From assembly GCF_018327705.1 (NCBI RefSeq), contig NZ_BNEM01000001.1:1488001-1552000 (forward strand): DNA of 64,000 nt, given 5' to 3'. Shown piece after piece: positions 16,653 to 25,807 of the stretch. Every line of letters starts with the position of its first letter. Position 1 is the first letter of the stretch. The stretch is from Catellatospora sp. TT07R-123. Lineage in GTDB: Bacteria; Actinomycetota; Actinomycetes; Mycobacteriales; Micromonosporaceae. The translations under genes were made by a program, and so were the position numbers. Under the pieces are notes generated by a model that was not told the origin of the DNA, made no database searches, and worked only from the letters and a program-made list of their open reading frames with translations.

Positions 16653-17504
16653 GTGATGCTGAGCCGGCCCCCCGTCGAGCCCGCCCCGCCCCGCTCCCCC
16701 GCGCCGGAGAGCCCGGTGGCGGTCGAGCCCGCGCCGATCCCCTGGTATCGGCGGCATTCCCGCGCCCTGCTCGCCGCCGTCACCGCCGCCGCGCTGGTGC
16801 TGACCGCGATCACGGCGTTCCGCTGGGGTGCGTCCACATCGGGCGAACCGGCGGCCCGGCCGTCGCCGTCGAAGTCGGCCGAACGACCGCCGACCATCGC
16901 CGAGATCCACGCCGCGATGGTGCCGTCTGTCGTCTCCGTGTACGTCCAGGGCAAGGACAAGGCGGGCAAGGCGGAGTCGGCCAGCGGCACGGGCGTGGTC
17001 GCCAACGCCGACGGCACGATCCTGACCGCGCTGCACGTCGTACGCGGCGCTACCGCGATCGAGGTGGTGTTCGCCGACGGGACGCGCAGCAAGGCCGCGA
17101 TCACGAGCACCGACCCCGGCCGCGACATCGCCACCCTGCTGCCCGCCGAGCTGCCGTCCCTGCTGGTCCCGGCGGTGCTCGGCAGCGGTGCGGCGATCGG
17201 GGACACCGTCGTGGCCATCGGCGACCAGCTCGGCCTGACCGGCTCGACCACGACCGGTGTCGTGTCCGGACTGGACCGCACCATCACCACCGAGGACAGC
17301 GGCAAGCTCGCCGGCCTGATCCAGTTCGACGCCGCGGTGAACCCGGGCAGCTCCGGCGGCCCGCTGGTCAACGCGCGCGGCCAGACCATCGGCATCGTGG
17401 TGGCGCTGGCCAACCCGACCGACGCGGGCACCTTCATCGGCGTCGGCTTCGCCGTGCCGATCGGCGTCGCCGTGGCCGGCGGCAGCCGCCCGCCCCTGCT
17501 CTAG
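16653..17504 (+). CDS. Membrane-anchored trypsin-like serine protease (S1C/HtrA-like, no PDZ)
   Basis: A 283-residue protein with a Pro-rich cytoplasmic head, one membrane segment (about residues 39-56) and an extracellular trypsin-fold domain. The triad is visible: H128 in ALHVV, D158 in RDIA and S233 in NPGSSGGP. HtrA relatives usually carry a C-terminal PDZ domain; this one ends after the protease. The start may be the GTG at 16653 or the ATG at 16656. It lies 38 bp upstream of moxR and probably belongs to the same unit, which suggests a role in envelope quality control. Confidence 0.82.
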   Translation: MMLSRPPVEPAPPRSPAPESPVAVEPAPIPWYRRHSRALLAAVTAAALVLTAITAFRWGASTSGEPAARPSPSKSAERPPTIAEIHAAMVPSVVSVYVQGKDKAGKAESASGTGVVANADGTILTALHVVRGATAIEVVFADGTRSKAAITSTDPGRDIATLLPAELPSLLVPAVLGSGAAIGDTVVAIGDQLGLTGSTTTGVVSGLDRTITTEDSGKLAGLIQFDAAVNPGSSGGPLVNARGQTIGIVVALANPTDAGTFIGVGFAVPIGVAVAGGSRPPLL

Positions 17505-17542
17505 CACGCACCCCCGAACCCCCGATGAGGACGGAACCACAC

Positions 17543-18526
<984 letters not shown>

Positions 18527-18528
18527 CC

Positions 18529-19437
18529 GTGGGCGGGGCAACCATCGGCGCCGGGCCGCCCGGCGCCTCCGACCGGCTGCTGCGGCGCCTGGAGTGGCAG
18601 GTGCTGCGCCGCCTCGACGGGCGGGTGCAGGGCGCCCACCGCACCCTGTGGCGCGGCGTCGGCATCGACGTCGCCGACCTGCGCGAATACACCCCGGAAG
18701 ACGACGTACGGCACATCGACTGGAACGTCACCGCGCGGCTGGACGAGCCGTACGTGCGCCGCTACACCGAGGACCGGGACCTCACCGCGTGGCTGGTGCT
18801 GGACCGGTCGGCGTCGATGCGCGTCGGCGCCGCCGAGCACGGCAAGGACACCGTGCTGCGGGACCTGGCGGTCTGCCTGGCGCGGCTGTTCACCGGGCAG
18901 GGCAACCCGGTCGGGGCGGTGCTGTTCGACAACGCCTCCCAGCGGATCATCCCGCCGCGCACGGGCCGTACTCAGGCGCTGCGGCTGGCTCACGAGATCG
19001 GCCGCGCCGCGCCGCCGCCCGGCGCCACCACCGACCTGGCCGCGATGCTGCGCCTGGCCGCCACCACCGCCCGGCGCCGCAGCCTGGTGCTGGTGCTGTC
19101 GGACTTCATCGGCGACCCGGGCTGGGAGCGGGCCCTGGCGATGCTGGCGCACCGGCACGAGGTCGTCGCGGTGCGCATCGTCGACCCGGCCGAGCTGGAA
19201 CTGCCCGACCTCGGGCTGGTGCTGGTCGAGGACGCCGAGACCGGCGAGCAGCTGATGCTGGACACCGGCGACCCGCTGCTGCGGCAGCGCTTCGCCGAGC
19301 AGGCCCAGGCCCGCGAGTCCGGTCTGGACGCGGCGCTGCGGCGCGGCACGGCCGCCGCCCACCGGGTCACCACCGACGAGGACCTGGTCACAGCCTTGAT
19401 CGACATGGTATGGCGAACGAAGCGCAGGCGCCGATGA
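18529..19437 (+). CDS. DUF58-domain protein with VWA-like fold
   Basis: A 302-residue soluble protein. The DUF58 core is clear: GIDVADLREYTPEDDVRHIDWNVTARLDEPYVRRY, followed by LVLDRSASM as a MIDAS-like metal site. It starts with GTG two bases after the moxR stop and overlaps the next gene by ATGA. By family precedent it is a client or adaptor of the MoxR ATPase together with the membrane VWA proteins downstream. Confidence 0.9.
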   Translation: MGGATIGAGPPGASDRLLRRLEWQVLRRLDGRVQGAHRTLWRGVGIDVADLREYTPEDDVRHIDWNVTARLDEPYVRRYTEDRDLTAWLVLDRSASMRVGAAEHGKDTVLRDLAVCLARLFTGQGNPVGAVLFDNASQRIIPPRTGRTQALRLAHEIGRAAPPPGATTDLAAMLRLAATTARRRSLVLVLSDFIGDPGWERALAMLAHRHEVVAVRIVDPAELELPDLGLVLVEDAETGEQLMLDTGDPLLRQRFAEQAQARESGLDAALRRGTAAAHRVTTDEDLVTALIDMVWRTKRRRR

Positions 19438-20411
19438 CCATCATGTACCCGCTGCTGGCCGTAGCCGCCGCGCTGCTCACCGCGGCAGCCATGGTCGCCT
19501 ACGTCCACGTCCAGCGCCGCCGCGCCGCCGCCCGCCGCACCGGCGGCTACGGCCTGGCCGCCCCCGGCCGCCGCGCGGGGCTGCGCCGCCACCTGCCGTA
19601 CGCCCTGTTCCTGGCCGCGCTGCCGCTGCTGCTGACCGCGCTGGCCCGGCCCAGCGCCGAGCTGCCGATCCCGCACCTGTCCAGCACGGTCGTGCTCGTC
19701 CTCGACGTGTCCAACAGCATGGCCGCCACCGACGTCACCCCGTCGCGGCTGGCCGCCGCCCAGGCTGCCGCCACCGACTTCGTGCAGGCCCAGCCCGACA
19801 CCGTCGACGTCGGCGTGGTCATCTTCGGCCAGGGCGGCCTCATCACGCTGCCGCCCAGCGACCGCCACGACGCCGCCGTGTACGCCATCTCCCGGCTCAC
19901 CACCAGCGGCGGCACCTCGCTGACCCAGGCGATCCTGACCGCGCTCGGCGCGATCGTCGGCCGCCCGGTGGCGCTGCCGCCGCCCGACACGGCCGCACCC
20001 GACCTCGGCTACTGGGGCTCGGCCACGATCGTGCTGTTCTCCGACGGCCAGGACACCCCCGGGCCCGGCACCGACGTCGCGTCCGCCGCGCAGCTGGCCG
20101 CCGATGCCGGGGTGCACATCGAGACGGTCGGCATCGGCACCGCCGAGGGCACCACCATCGAGGTCGACGGCTACCAGGTCGCCACCGCCCTGGACGAGCA
20201 GACCCTGGCGGGCGTCGCCGCGATCACCGGCGGCTCGTACCACCCGGCCGCCGACGCGCAGGCGCTGCACGACCTGTCCGACGCGATCGACCTGCGCGTG
20301 TCCACCCATCCCGAACAGGTGGAACTCACCGCCCTGCTCGCCGGGGCGGCGCTGCTGCTGCTCCTGGCCGGGGCACTGCTGATGATCCGCTGGCACGGAA
20401 GGATCGTCTGA
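19434..20411 (+). CDS. Membrane VWA-domain protein (BatA/BatB-like), first of two
   Basis: A 325-residue protein with an N-terminal membrane segment, a second hydrophobic segment near 58-75, a von Willebrand A domain with the MIDAS motif DVSNS (VLVLDVSNSMAATD) and SDGQD, and a C-terminal helix ending MIRWHGRIV. The start ATG overlaps the DUF58 stop by four bases. This Bat-type topology places the VWA domain outside the membrane between two anchors. Confidence 0.88.
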   Translation: MTIMYPLLAVAAALLTAAAMVAYVHVQRRRAAARRTGGYGLAAPGRRAGLRRHLPYALFLAALPLLLTALARPSAELPIPHLSSTVVLVLDVSNSMAATDVTPSRLAAAQAAATDFVQAQPDTVDVGVVIFGQGGLITLPPSDRHDAAVYAISRLTTSGGTSLTQAILTALGAIVGRPVALPPPDTAAPDLGYWGSATIVLFSDGQDTPGPGTDVASAAQLAADAGVHIETVGIGTAEGTTIEVDGYQVATALDEQTLAGVAAITGGSYHPAADAQALHDLSDAIDLRVSTHPEQVELTALLAGAALLLLLAGALLMIRWHGRIV

Positions 20412-21454
20412 TGGCCCTCACCTGGCCCTGGGCCCTGGCCGCGCTGCTGGCCGTGCCGCTGCTGCTGCTCGCCCGGTGGCTGCTGCGGCGACGGCGCAAG
20501 AAGCTGGCCGTACGCGTGTCCAGCCTCGCCCTCATCCGCGCGGCCGTGCCCGGCCCGTCGGCGTGGCGGCGCCGCATCCCGGTGCTGCTGTTCCTGACGG
20601 CGCTGGCCGCCCTCGGCGTCGGCGTGGCCCGCCCGCACGCCTCGATGCTGGTGCCGACCAGTTCCACGTCGATCGTGCTGGCCATCGACGTGTCGCAGTC
20701 GATGTGCTCCACCGACGTGCCGCCCAACCGGATCACCGCGGCCCGCGCGGCCGCCCGCGAGTTCGTCCTCGCCCAGGACGACGGCACCCGGATCGGGCTG
20801 GTCGCCTTCTCCGGCATCTCCGGCCTGCTGGTCGAGCCGACCGCCGACAAGCAGGTGCTGCTCGACGCGATCGACAGCCTGCGCACCTCGCGCGGCACCG
20901 CCATCGGGCAGGCGATCCTGACCTCCATCGACGCCATCGCCGAGATCAATCCCGAGGTGCTGCCCACCGGGGTGGACCTGCCCGACCCCGGTGACGTCGC
21001 CGGACAGTACGCCCCGGACACCATCGTGGTGCTCACCGACGGCGCCAACACCCAGGGCGTCACCCCGCAGACCGCCGCCGAGCAGGCCAAGGCCCGGCGG
21101 CTGCGGATCTACACCATCGGCTTCGGCACCACCGACCCGGCGCCGATCGTGTGCAGCGTCGACCAGATCGACCAGGGCACCATCATCCGGCCGCCGGACG
21201 GGCGGTTCGGGGGTGGCGGCGGGCGGCGGGCCCAGCTCATCGACGAGGAGACGCTGACGGCCGTCGCCGACGCCACCGGCGGCGAGTACTACCGGGCCGA
21301 GGACGCCGAGCAGCTCGGCAAGGTGCTCGGGGATCTGCCGGACACGATCATCACCCAGCGCCGCGACGTCGAGCTGACCGTGTGGTTCGTGCTGTTCGGC
21401 GCGCTGCTGGCCTTCGCCGCCGTCGGCCTGTCCCTACGCTGGAACCGGACCTGA
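20411..21454 (+). CDS. Membrane VWA-domain protein (BatA/BatB-like), second of two
   Basis: A 347-residue paralogue of the preceding protein with the same topology. It has MIDAS DVSQS (AIDVSQSMCSTDVPPNRI), TDGAN, a Gly-rich insertion near residues 265-275 (GGGGGRR), and flanking hydrophobic segments. Its ATG shares an A with the previous TGA, so translation is coupled. It ends the moxR operon, followed by a hairpin at 21519-21553. Confidence 0.9.
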   Translation: MALTWPWALAALLAVPLLLLARWLLRRRRKKLAVRVSSLALIRAAVPGPSAWRRRIPVLLFLTALAALGVGVARPHASMLVPTSSTSIVLAIDVSQSMCSTDVPPNRITAARAAAREFVLAQDDGTRIGLVAFSGISGLLVEPTADKQVLLDAIDSLRTSRGTAIGQAILTSIDAIAEINPEVLPTGVDLPDPGDVAGQYAPDTIVVLTDGANTQGVTPQTAAEQAKARRLRIYTIGFGTTDPAPIVCSVDQIDQGTIIRPPDGRFGGGGGRRAQLIDEETLTAVADATGGEYYRAEDAEQLGKVLGDLPDTIITQRRDVELTVWFVLFGALLAFAAVGLSLRWNRT

Positions 21455-21518
21455 GGCACGAGGCAGGCTGCTGACCACGCGGATGACAGCAGGGTGTCCG
21501 GAACCACGATGAAGGGAA

Positions 21519-21553
21519 GCCACCCGCCGCGAACACCGCAGCAGGCGGGTGGC
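21519..21553. terminator. Hairpin after the moxR operon
   Basis: Ten-base perfect arms, GCCACCCGCC at 21519-21528 and its complement at 21544-21553, with a 15-base loop. It closes the plus-strand operon. With the flanking relic it is homologous to the hairpin at 22313-22344 and was duplicated with it. Confidence 0.7.
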
Positions 21554-21566
21554 ACCTTCGGCCGGT

Positions 21567-21646
21567 TCAGCTCCGGGCTGCCTCATGAAGTGCGAGCAAC
21601 ATCCGGTCGTACGAGTCGGCGATCGGTCGGACGCCACCGATGGGGA
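21567..21646 (-). pseudogene. Relic of a GNAT acetyltransferase gene (3' end only)
   Basis: On the minus strand the last about 25 codons read GGVRPIADSYDRMLLALHEA-ARS and stop. They match the end of the intact acetyltransferase gene 22358-22924 (GGVRPFADSPTYDGMLLALQEA-ARS) at most positions. The nucleotide similarity continues through the downstream hairpin. Upstream of about 21646 the similarity ends and the frame is closed by unrelated sequence. It is a truncated tandem duplicate. Confidence 0.7.
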
Positions 21647-21684
21647 AGCCCACCGCGAGCGGTCGGCGCAGTCGACCAATCGGT

Positions 21685-22224
21685 CTAGGCGGACTCAGCA
21701 TCTCCAATACGCGAGTAGAGCAGCGAGTCTCGCCAGGTGCCATTCGTGAAGACATGGTCTCGCATGCGGCCCTCGTACTCGAAGCCCAAGCGATCTAACA
21801 ATGCCTGTGACGCGACGTTGGCAGGCCCGCATGCCGCCTGGATTCTGTGCAAGCCGAGTGCGCCGAAGCCGAACTTGAGCATCAGCTGAGCGGCCTCTGC
21901 GGTGTAGCCCTGACGCCAGCGATCCTTCCGAATCGCATAGCCCAGCTCCCCGCTGCGGTGGCCACCGATCCCGATGCGGATGAAGCCGATCAGTTCGTCG
22001 GTCTGCCTGTCCGCGATGGCGAGGTAGTAGTCCGGTCGTGGATCGGTCTTTGCGCGTGCGATGTCGGCGGTAAGGCGTTCGGCCTGCTGTTCGCGGGTGC
22101 GGGTGTCGAAGCTGAGCGCAACGGTCACATCCGGATCACCGACGACGGCCATGGAGGCATCGAGGTCGCGTTCCTTGAACTCACGCAGGCCGATCCGCTC
22201 GCCCTGAATCAGGACTGGGTACAC
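21685..22224 (-). CDS. GNAT acetyltransferase, RimJ/RimL type
   Basis: A 179-residue acetyl-CoA-dependent N-acetyltransferase. IGLREFKERDLDASMAVVGDPDV is the RimJ/RimL start, followed by ELGYAIRKDRWRQGYTAEAAQLML as the acetyl-CoA pyrophosphate loop and ACGPANVASQALLDRLGFEYEGRMRDH at the end. Members acetylate protein N-termini or small amines; the substrate here is unknown. It lies between a GNAT relic and an intact but distantly related GNAT gene. Confidence 0.85.
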   Translation of the reverse strand: MYPVLIQGERIGLREFKERDLDASMAVVGDPDVTVALSFDTRTREQQAERLTADIARAKTDPRPDYYLAIADRQTDELIGFIRIGIGGHRSGELGYAIRKDRWRQGYTAEAAQLMLKFGFGALGLHRIQAACGPANVASQALLDRLGFEYEGRMRDHVFTNGTWRDSLLYSRIGDAESA

Positions 22225-22312
22225 AGGCTGACTCTATCCAGTCGCCGGTCAGACGATCAGCGCAGCCGCAGGGCGCTAGCCACGCGGGCAAGCGCAGTTC
22301 GTGCCTCGGACA

Positions 22313-22344
22313 CCACCCGCCTGCGTGACGCAGCGAGCGGGTGG
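22313..22344. terminator. Branched hairpin after the GNAT gene
   Basis: The outer arms CCACCCGC (22313-22320) and GCGGGTGG (22337-22344) enclose a second stem, CTGCG-TGA-CGCAG. It lies just past the stop of the minus-strand acetyltransferase gene and is the parent or sibling of the copy at 21519-21553. Confidence 0.6.
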
Positions 22345-22357
22345 CTCCTCGGCCGGG

Positions 22358-22924
22358 TCAGCTCCGCGCCGCCTCCTGAAGGGCAAGCAACATCCCGTCG
22401 TATGTCGGCGAGTCGGCGAACGGGCGGACGCCACCGAGGCGCTGCCATCCCCACGACAGATACGCGGTCTTGGCAGGCGTGTTGTCTGGGTCGACCAGGA
22501 GCGTGGCGCGCGCCTCTGTGCGGTCGCGCAGGAAGGCGTCGTGAAGCAGGCGGGCGTAGCCGCGTCGCCGGAACGGCTCCCTGACCATGATTTCGCAGAT
22601 GGCGACGGTGCGTGTGCCGTCCTCGGTCACCAGCTCGGGGTCGACGTCGTCCTGTAACCCGCTCCACCAGCCGGAACCAGACGGGAGCCGGAAGCCGAGG
22701 GCGTAGCCCACCAGCTCGTCGTCGAGGTGGCCCATGACGAGGCTGAACCCGGCGCGTGAGGCGTACGCGTTCAGCCGCTCCTGGTAGCGGGGCAGGGAGT
22801 AGAAGGGGTCGGTGGCGACCTCATGGACGTAGACCTCGGCGAAGGTGGCGAGGACGGCGTCCATGTTTGCGGCGAGACCGGCGGCATCGTGGGTGGTGAT
22901 GCGCAGGTCCGGGTACTGGCTCAA
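22358..22924 (-). CDS. GNAT-family N-acetyltransferase
   Basis: A 188-residue GNAT protein. The acetyl-CoA-binding region is ICEIMVREPFRRRGYARLLHDAFL, and the C-terminal strands include ATLLVDPDNTPAKTAYLSWGW. Substrate unknown. It lies 20 bp downstream of the XRE-TPR regulator gene and is probably cotranscribed with it. Its 3' end and terminator have been duplicated about 0.8 kb downstream as a relic. Confidence 0.85.
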   Translation of the reverse strand: MSQYPDLRITTHDAAGLAANMDAVLATFAEVYVHEVATDPFYSLPRYQERLNAYASRAGFSLVMGHLDDELVGYALGFRLPSGSGWWSGLQDDVDPELVTEDGTRTVAICEIMVREPFRRRGYARLLHDAFLRDRTEARATLLVDPDNTPAKTAYLSWGWQRLGGVRPFADSPTYDGMLLALQEAARS

Positions 22925-22944
22925 AGCCTTGCTCCTTGTGGTGG

Positions 22945-24174
22945 CTAAACCAGGGCCTTGTACCTGGTGAGGAATCGTTCGACGGCCGGCATGTCGTGGT
23001 AGGCCGCCATCCGCTGTGCGACCGTGCCCAGTTCGGCGCCCAGACGCCAGCTCGTCACATTGCTGGAGACGTCATCGAGCGCGGAGTCCGCAGCTGACAC
23101 CGCTTCCTCCACGTTCTCGGCATCCAGATTCGCTCGTGCCAGACGCACCTTGTAGGTCGCCCGGTTGCGCGCGAACCCGTCAGGGTGGGCTTCGATGGCC
23201 TGGTGCAGCAGCCGAATGGCCCGCTCGGTCTCACCCAGCTCCATCGCACAGGTTCCTTCGACGCCGTCCAGCTCATGCCAGGTGACGAAGGCCCGCCACT
23301 CGGCCACGGGCTGATCCACGTCCCGGTTGAGGTGCCTTCGCGCGCTGGTCATGGCTTTCTCGAAGGCAGATTTGTCGGCAGTGAGCGCGGATGACATCGC
23401 CACGCGCAGCAGCGGAAGAACCGGCAATCTGGCGTGCTCGCCCGTTGGTGCGGCGGCGCGCCCTGCGGCGTCGGCCCACCGTCGAGCCTGCTTCGGGCTC
23501 CCAAGGTAGTTGGACAGGTACGCGAGGTTGGCCAGTGCGTGCGTCTCCGCTTCCGCGTCATCCGCCTGCTGAGCAAGCCCCAGCGCCTCGTTGAAGCTGT
23601 TTCGCGACACGTCGTGCTGACCGGAATCGAAGGAGAGCCACCCGGCACACATCTGGACGCGGCTGGTAACCCTGAGCAGGGCCGCCTCCACCTCATCGGT
23701 GAAGATGCCGTTGTCCAGCCACCAGTAGGCCTCGCGGGCGTAGCCGACGGCCGCCTGCCACAGGCCCTCGCCGCCGAACTGATAGTCCATCGCGATGAGC
23801 CGATCGATGTGGCGCTGGATCTGAGTGACGTCGGCGAGGCCCAGGCGGTGGCCGGCCTCCGCTCGTCCCGGCAGCAGTCCGCCGAGGATAAGGCCGGTGG
23901 TTCCGGCCATCAAAGTGCGACGCCTCATGGCATCCGACGTTACCTCTGCCATCCGCCGTCGCGCGTCCTCAGCTTGCCACGCCAACATCAACTCGCCGCC
24001 CGCCCTGAGCGCCACGTCGAGCGCCTGGGCAACACTCTGCGAGACGGTCGCATTGTGGTTGCTGATCTTGCTGATGAAACCCGGGTCCACCTTTGCCGCG
24101 GCGCCGAGGCTCCGCACAGATAGGCCGGACGCCGCCCGCATGCGGGCCAAAACCTGGCCGAAGGTCTCGTCCAA
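22945..24174 (-). CDS. XRE-type HTH regulator with TPR-like C-terminus
   Basis: A protein of about 409 residues. The HTH is LARMRAASGLSVRSLGAAAKVDPGFISKISNH, followed by a long alpha-helical TPR-like region (for example LGLAQQADDAEAETHALANLAYLSNYLGSPKQARRW and ERAIRLLHQAIEAHPDGFARN). This layout is typical of actinobacterial regulators and also of the RRNPP peptide receptors. The TTG start at 24174 has AGGGGAG upstream; an in-frame TTG at 24228 is the alternative. It is divergent from two tiny coupled genes, its most likely targets or ligand source. Confidence 0.8.
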   Translation of the reverse strand: MDETFGQVLARMRAASGLSVRSLGAAAKVDPGFISKISNHNATVSQSVAQALDVALRAGGELMLAWQAEDARRRMAEVTSDAMRRRTLMAGTTGLILGGLLPGRAEAGHRLGLADVTQIQRHIDRLIAMDYQFGGEGLWQAAVGYAREAYWWLDNGIFTDEVEAALLRVTSRVQMCAGWLSFDSGQHDVSRNSFNEALGLAQQADDAEAETHALANLAYLSNYLGSPKQARRWADAAGRAAAPTGEHARLPVLPLLRVAMSSALTADKSAFEKAMTSARRHLNRDVDQPVAEWRAFVTWHELDGVEGTCAMELGETERAIRLLHQAIEAHPDGFARNRATYKVRLARANLDAENVEEAVSAADSALDDVSSNVTSWRLGAELGTVAQRMAAYHDMPAVERFLTRYKALV

Positions 24175-24350
24175 GGCCCTCGCTCCCCTCGATCTCGCGC
24201 GTTGCCTGGCCTCCGCAGCCACAGGCAACGCCTACCTGGCCTGTCACGGAACGCGGACGCTGGTTTCAGGCGCGGGGCGGGGGAGCCGTCCAAGACCTTC
24301 CGCCTCGTAGCCACTAACGACCGTACGCGGACACTGGGGAGGGATCAACG

Positions 24351-24539
24351 ATGCTCACTGGCGCGGTTGAGCTGGAACCGGCCATCGATTCGGCCGTCGC
24401 GGTGATGGCGGCTCACGTTGACTTCGAGGGGATCTGCTGCGGCTGCTTCTTCGCACCCGAAGGCACCCTCAGCGTCACCACGTGGTGGCCGTGCACCGTC
24501 TACCTCTGGGCTGAACGTGTCATCGAGGCCACCGGATGA
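24351..24539 (+). CDS. Small hypothetical protein with CCGC motif
   Basis: A 62-residue acidic protein with a strong ribosome binding site (GGGGAGGG) eight bases before its ATG. It contains FEGICCGCFFAPEG, in which three cysteines could bind metal or form disulfides, and a Trp-rich segment TTWWPCTVYLWAE. No signal peptide. Its stop overlaps the start of the next small gene (ATGA). Divergent from the XRE-TPR regulator gene. Function unknown. Confidence 0.65.
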   Translation: MLTGAVELEPAIDSAVAVMAAHVDFEGICCGCFFAPEGTLSVTTWWPCTVYLWAERVIEATG

Positions 24540-24721
24540 CCGGCGACAGGCCGTCCTGGGCCGATATTCCGACCGAGGAATACACACTCCCCCAGCGCAT
24601 CCGCGACGACCAGGCCCAGGCGTACGTCACGCCAGCCGAAGTACCTGCCTGGCTGTTGCAGCCGACCGGTGGCTACCGCGAGGTGATCGCGCGAATCCGG
24701 GAGAACCATCCTCCGCAATGA
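24536..24721 (+). CDS. Small hypothetical protein, coupled to the gene before it
   Basis: A 61-residue soluble protein (WADIPTEEYTLPQRIRDDQA, TPAEVPAWLLQPTGGYREVI). No family recognised. Coupled by a 4-base overlap to the CCGC protein and followed by a clear terminator hairpin at 24736-24769, so the pair forms a complete transcription unit controlled from the divergent promoter. Confidence 0.6.
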   Translation: MTGDRPSWADIPTEEYTLPQRIRDDQAQAYVTPAEVPAWLLQPTGGYREVIARIRENHPPQ

Positions 24722-24735
24722 CCACCCGCGTAATC

Positions 24736-24769
24736 GGAAGGCCCCTGACGTGAAGCGCCGGGGCCTTCC
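24736..24769 (+). terminator. Rho-independent-like terminator of the small-gene pair
   Basis: GGAAGGCCCC (24736-24745) pairs perfectly with GGGGCCTTCC (24760-24769) across a 14-base loop, starting 15 bases after the stop codon of the second small gene. Confidence 0.75.
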
Positions 24770-24858
24770 TCAGCGGCGTGCGTGGGCGCGGCTGCCCGAT
24801 CTTCGTGCCCTGGCCTGTCCCGTACAGTCTCGACGTCTGTTTCACGGGGAGGACAACC

Positions 24859-25716
24859 ATGGCGCGTCGCCGCCTAGCAACGATCACGTTCGCCACCATG
24901 CTGCTGGCCGCGGGCTGTACGCCCGCCCTGCCGCCCAGCCTCGACGGCGACCTGGGCAACAACTGGGCCGCGGTCGCGGCGCCCGAGCCGTACCAGCCGA
25001 AGGTCGGCACCTGCCTGCACGTCTCCGGCGATTACACCGCCGCCGCCAAGAACCGGCTCGACGACACGGTGGTCGCCTGCACCGAGCGGCACGAGGTCCA
25101 GATCGCCGGAGTCGGCGACCTCGGGCCCGACGGCGCGACCGACGCCGCGGAGACCAAGGCCTACCGCGACTGCGATGCGATGGCCACAGGCTTTCTCCAT
25201 GAGGACTGGCGCAATGGCCGGTTGGAGATCCGGGTCGTGCACGGCCTGACCGCCCGCGACGGCGACGGTTCCCGCTGGTGGGAGTGCGTCCTGCTGGCGC
25301 AGGACGAGTTCTACATCGCGACCACGTCGACCGAGGACATGTCGGGAGGCATCCCCAGGTCGCTGCGGCGCGGCTGCCAGACGACCAAGCAGACGGGCGA
25401 CCAGATCTTCGGTGTGGTCGCGGTCGACTGCGCCAAACCCCACAACGCCGAGTACGCCGGGGCGATGGTGTTCCCGGCCGGCACCCAGTTTCCGTCGAAC
25501 GACCGCACCTGGAACGTCATCCACGAAGGCTGCCGCGCGGTGGTCGCCAAGTTCGTCGGGGTGTCGCAGAACCAGGTGCGGAACCTCTACAGCTCGCCGA
25601 TGCGCGACAAGAAGGCCTGGCCGGAGCTTCGCGACGTGCGCTGCTACGTCTACGTGTACCCGAAGACCATGACGAAGTCGGCCAAGGGCACCCACGGCAA
25701 GGGCGTGCCCTGGTAG
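24859..25716 (+). CDS. Septum-formation family lipoprotein
   Basis: A 285-residue exported lipoprotein. The signal peptide ends at LLAAGC (Cys20), and the mature part carries two Septum_form-like repeats, each with paired Cys and an aromatic core: KVGTCLHV...VACTERHEVQ and TVAVDC-type VVAVDCAKPHNAEYAG, then DVRCYVYVY. The start at 24859 has GGGGAGG upstream. The family is widespread in actinobacteria and named for a mycobacterial septum-formation link. The precise role here is unknown. Confidence 0.8.
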   Translation: MARRRLATITFATMLLAAGCTPALPPSLDGDLGNNWAAVAAPEPYQPKVGTCLHVSGDYTAAAKNRLDDTVVACTERHEVQIAGVGDLGPDGATDAAETKAYRDCDAMATGFLHEDWRNGRLEIRVVHGLTARDGDGSRWWECVLLAQDEFYIATTSTEDMSGGIPRSLRRGCQTTKQTGDQIFGVVAVDCAKPHNAEYAGAMVFPAGTQFPSNDRTWNVIHEGCRAVVAKFVGVSQNQVRNLYSSPMRDKKAWPELRDVRCYVYVYPKTMTKSAKGTHGKGVPW

Positions 25717-25807
25717 CAGGTCACCGAGCCGGAGCGCTACGGGGCCAGGACGTGGACAGGTCCGTGTCGGGCTGGCACCGCACGGCGTGGATCGTGAGGA
25801 TGTGGGC

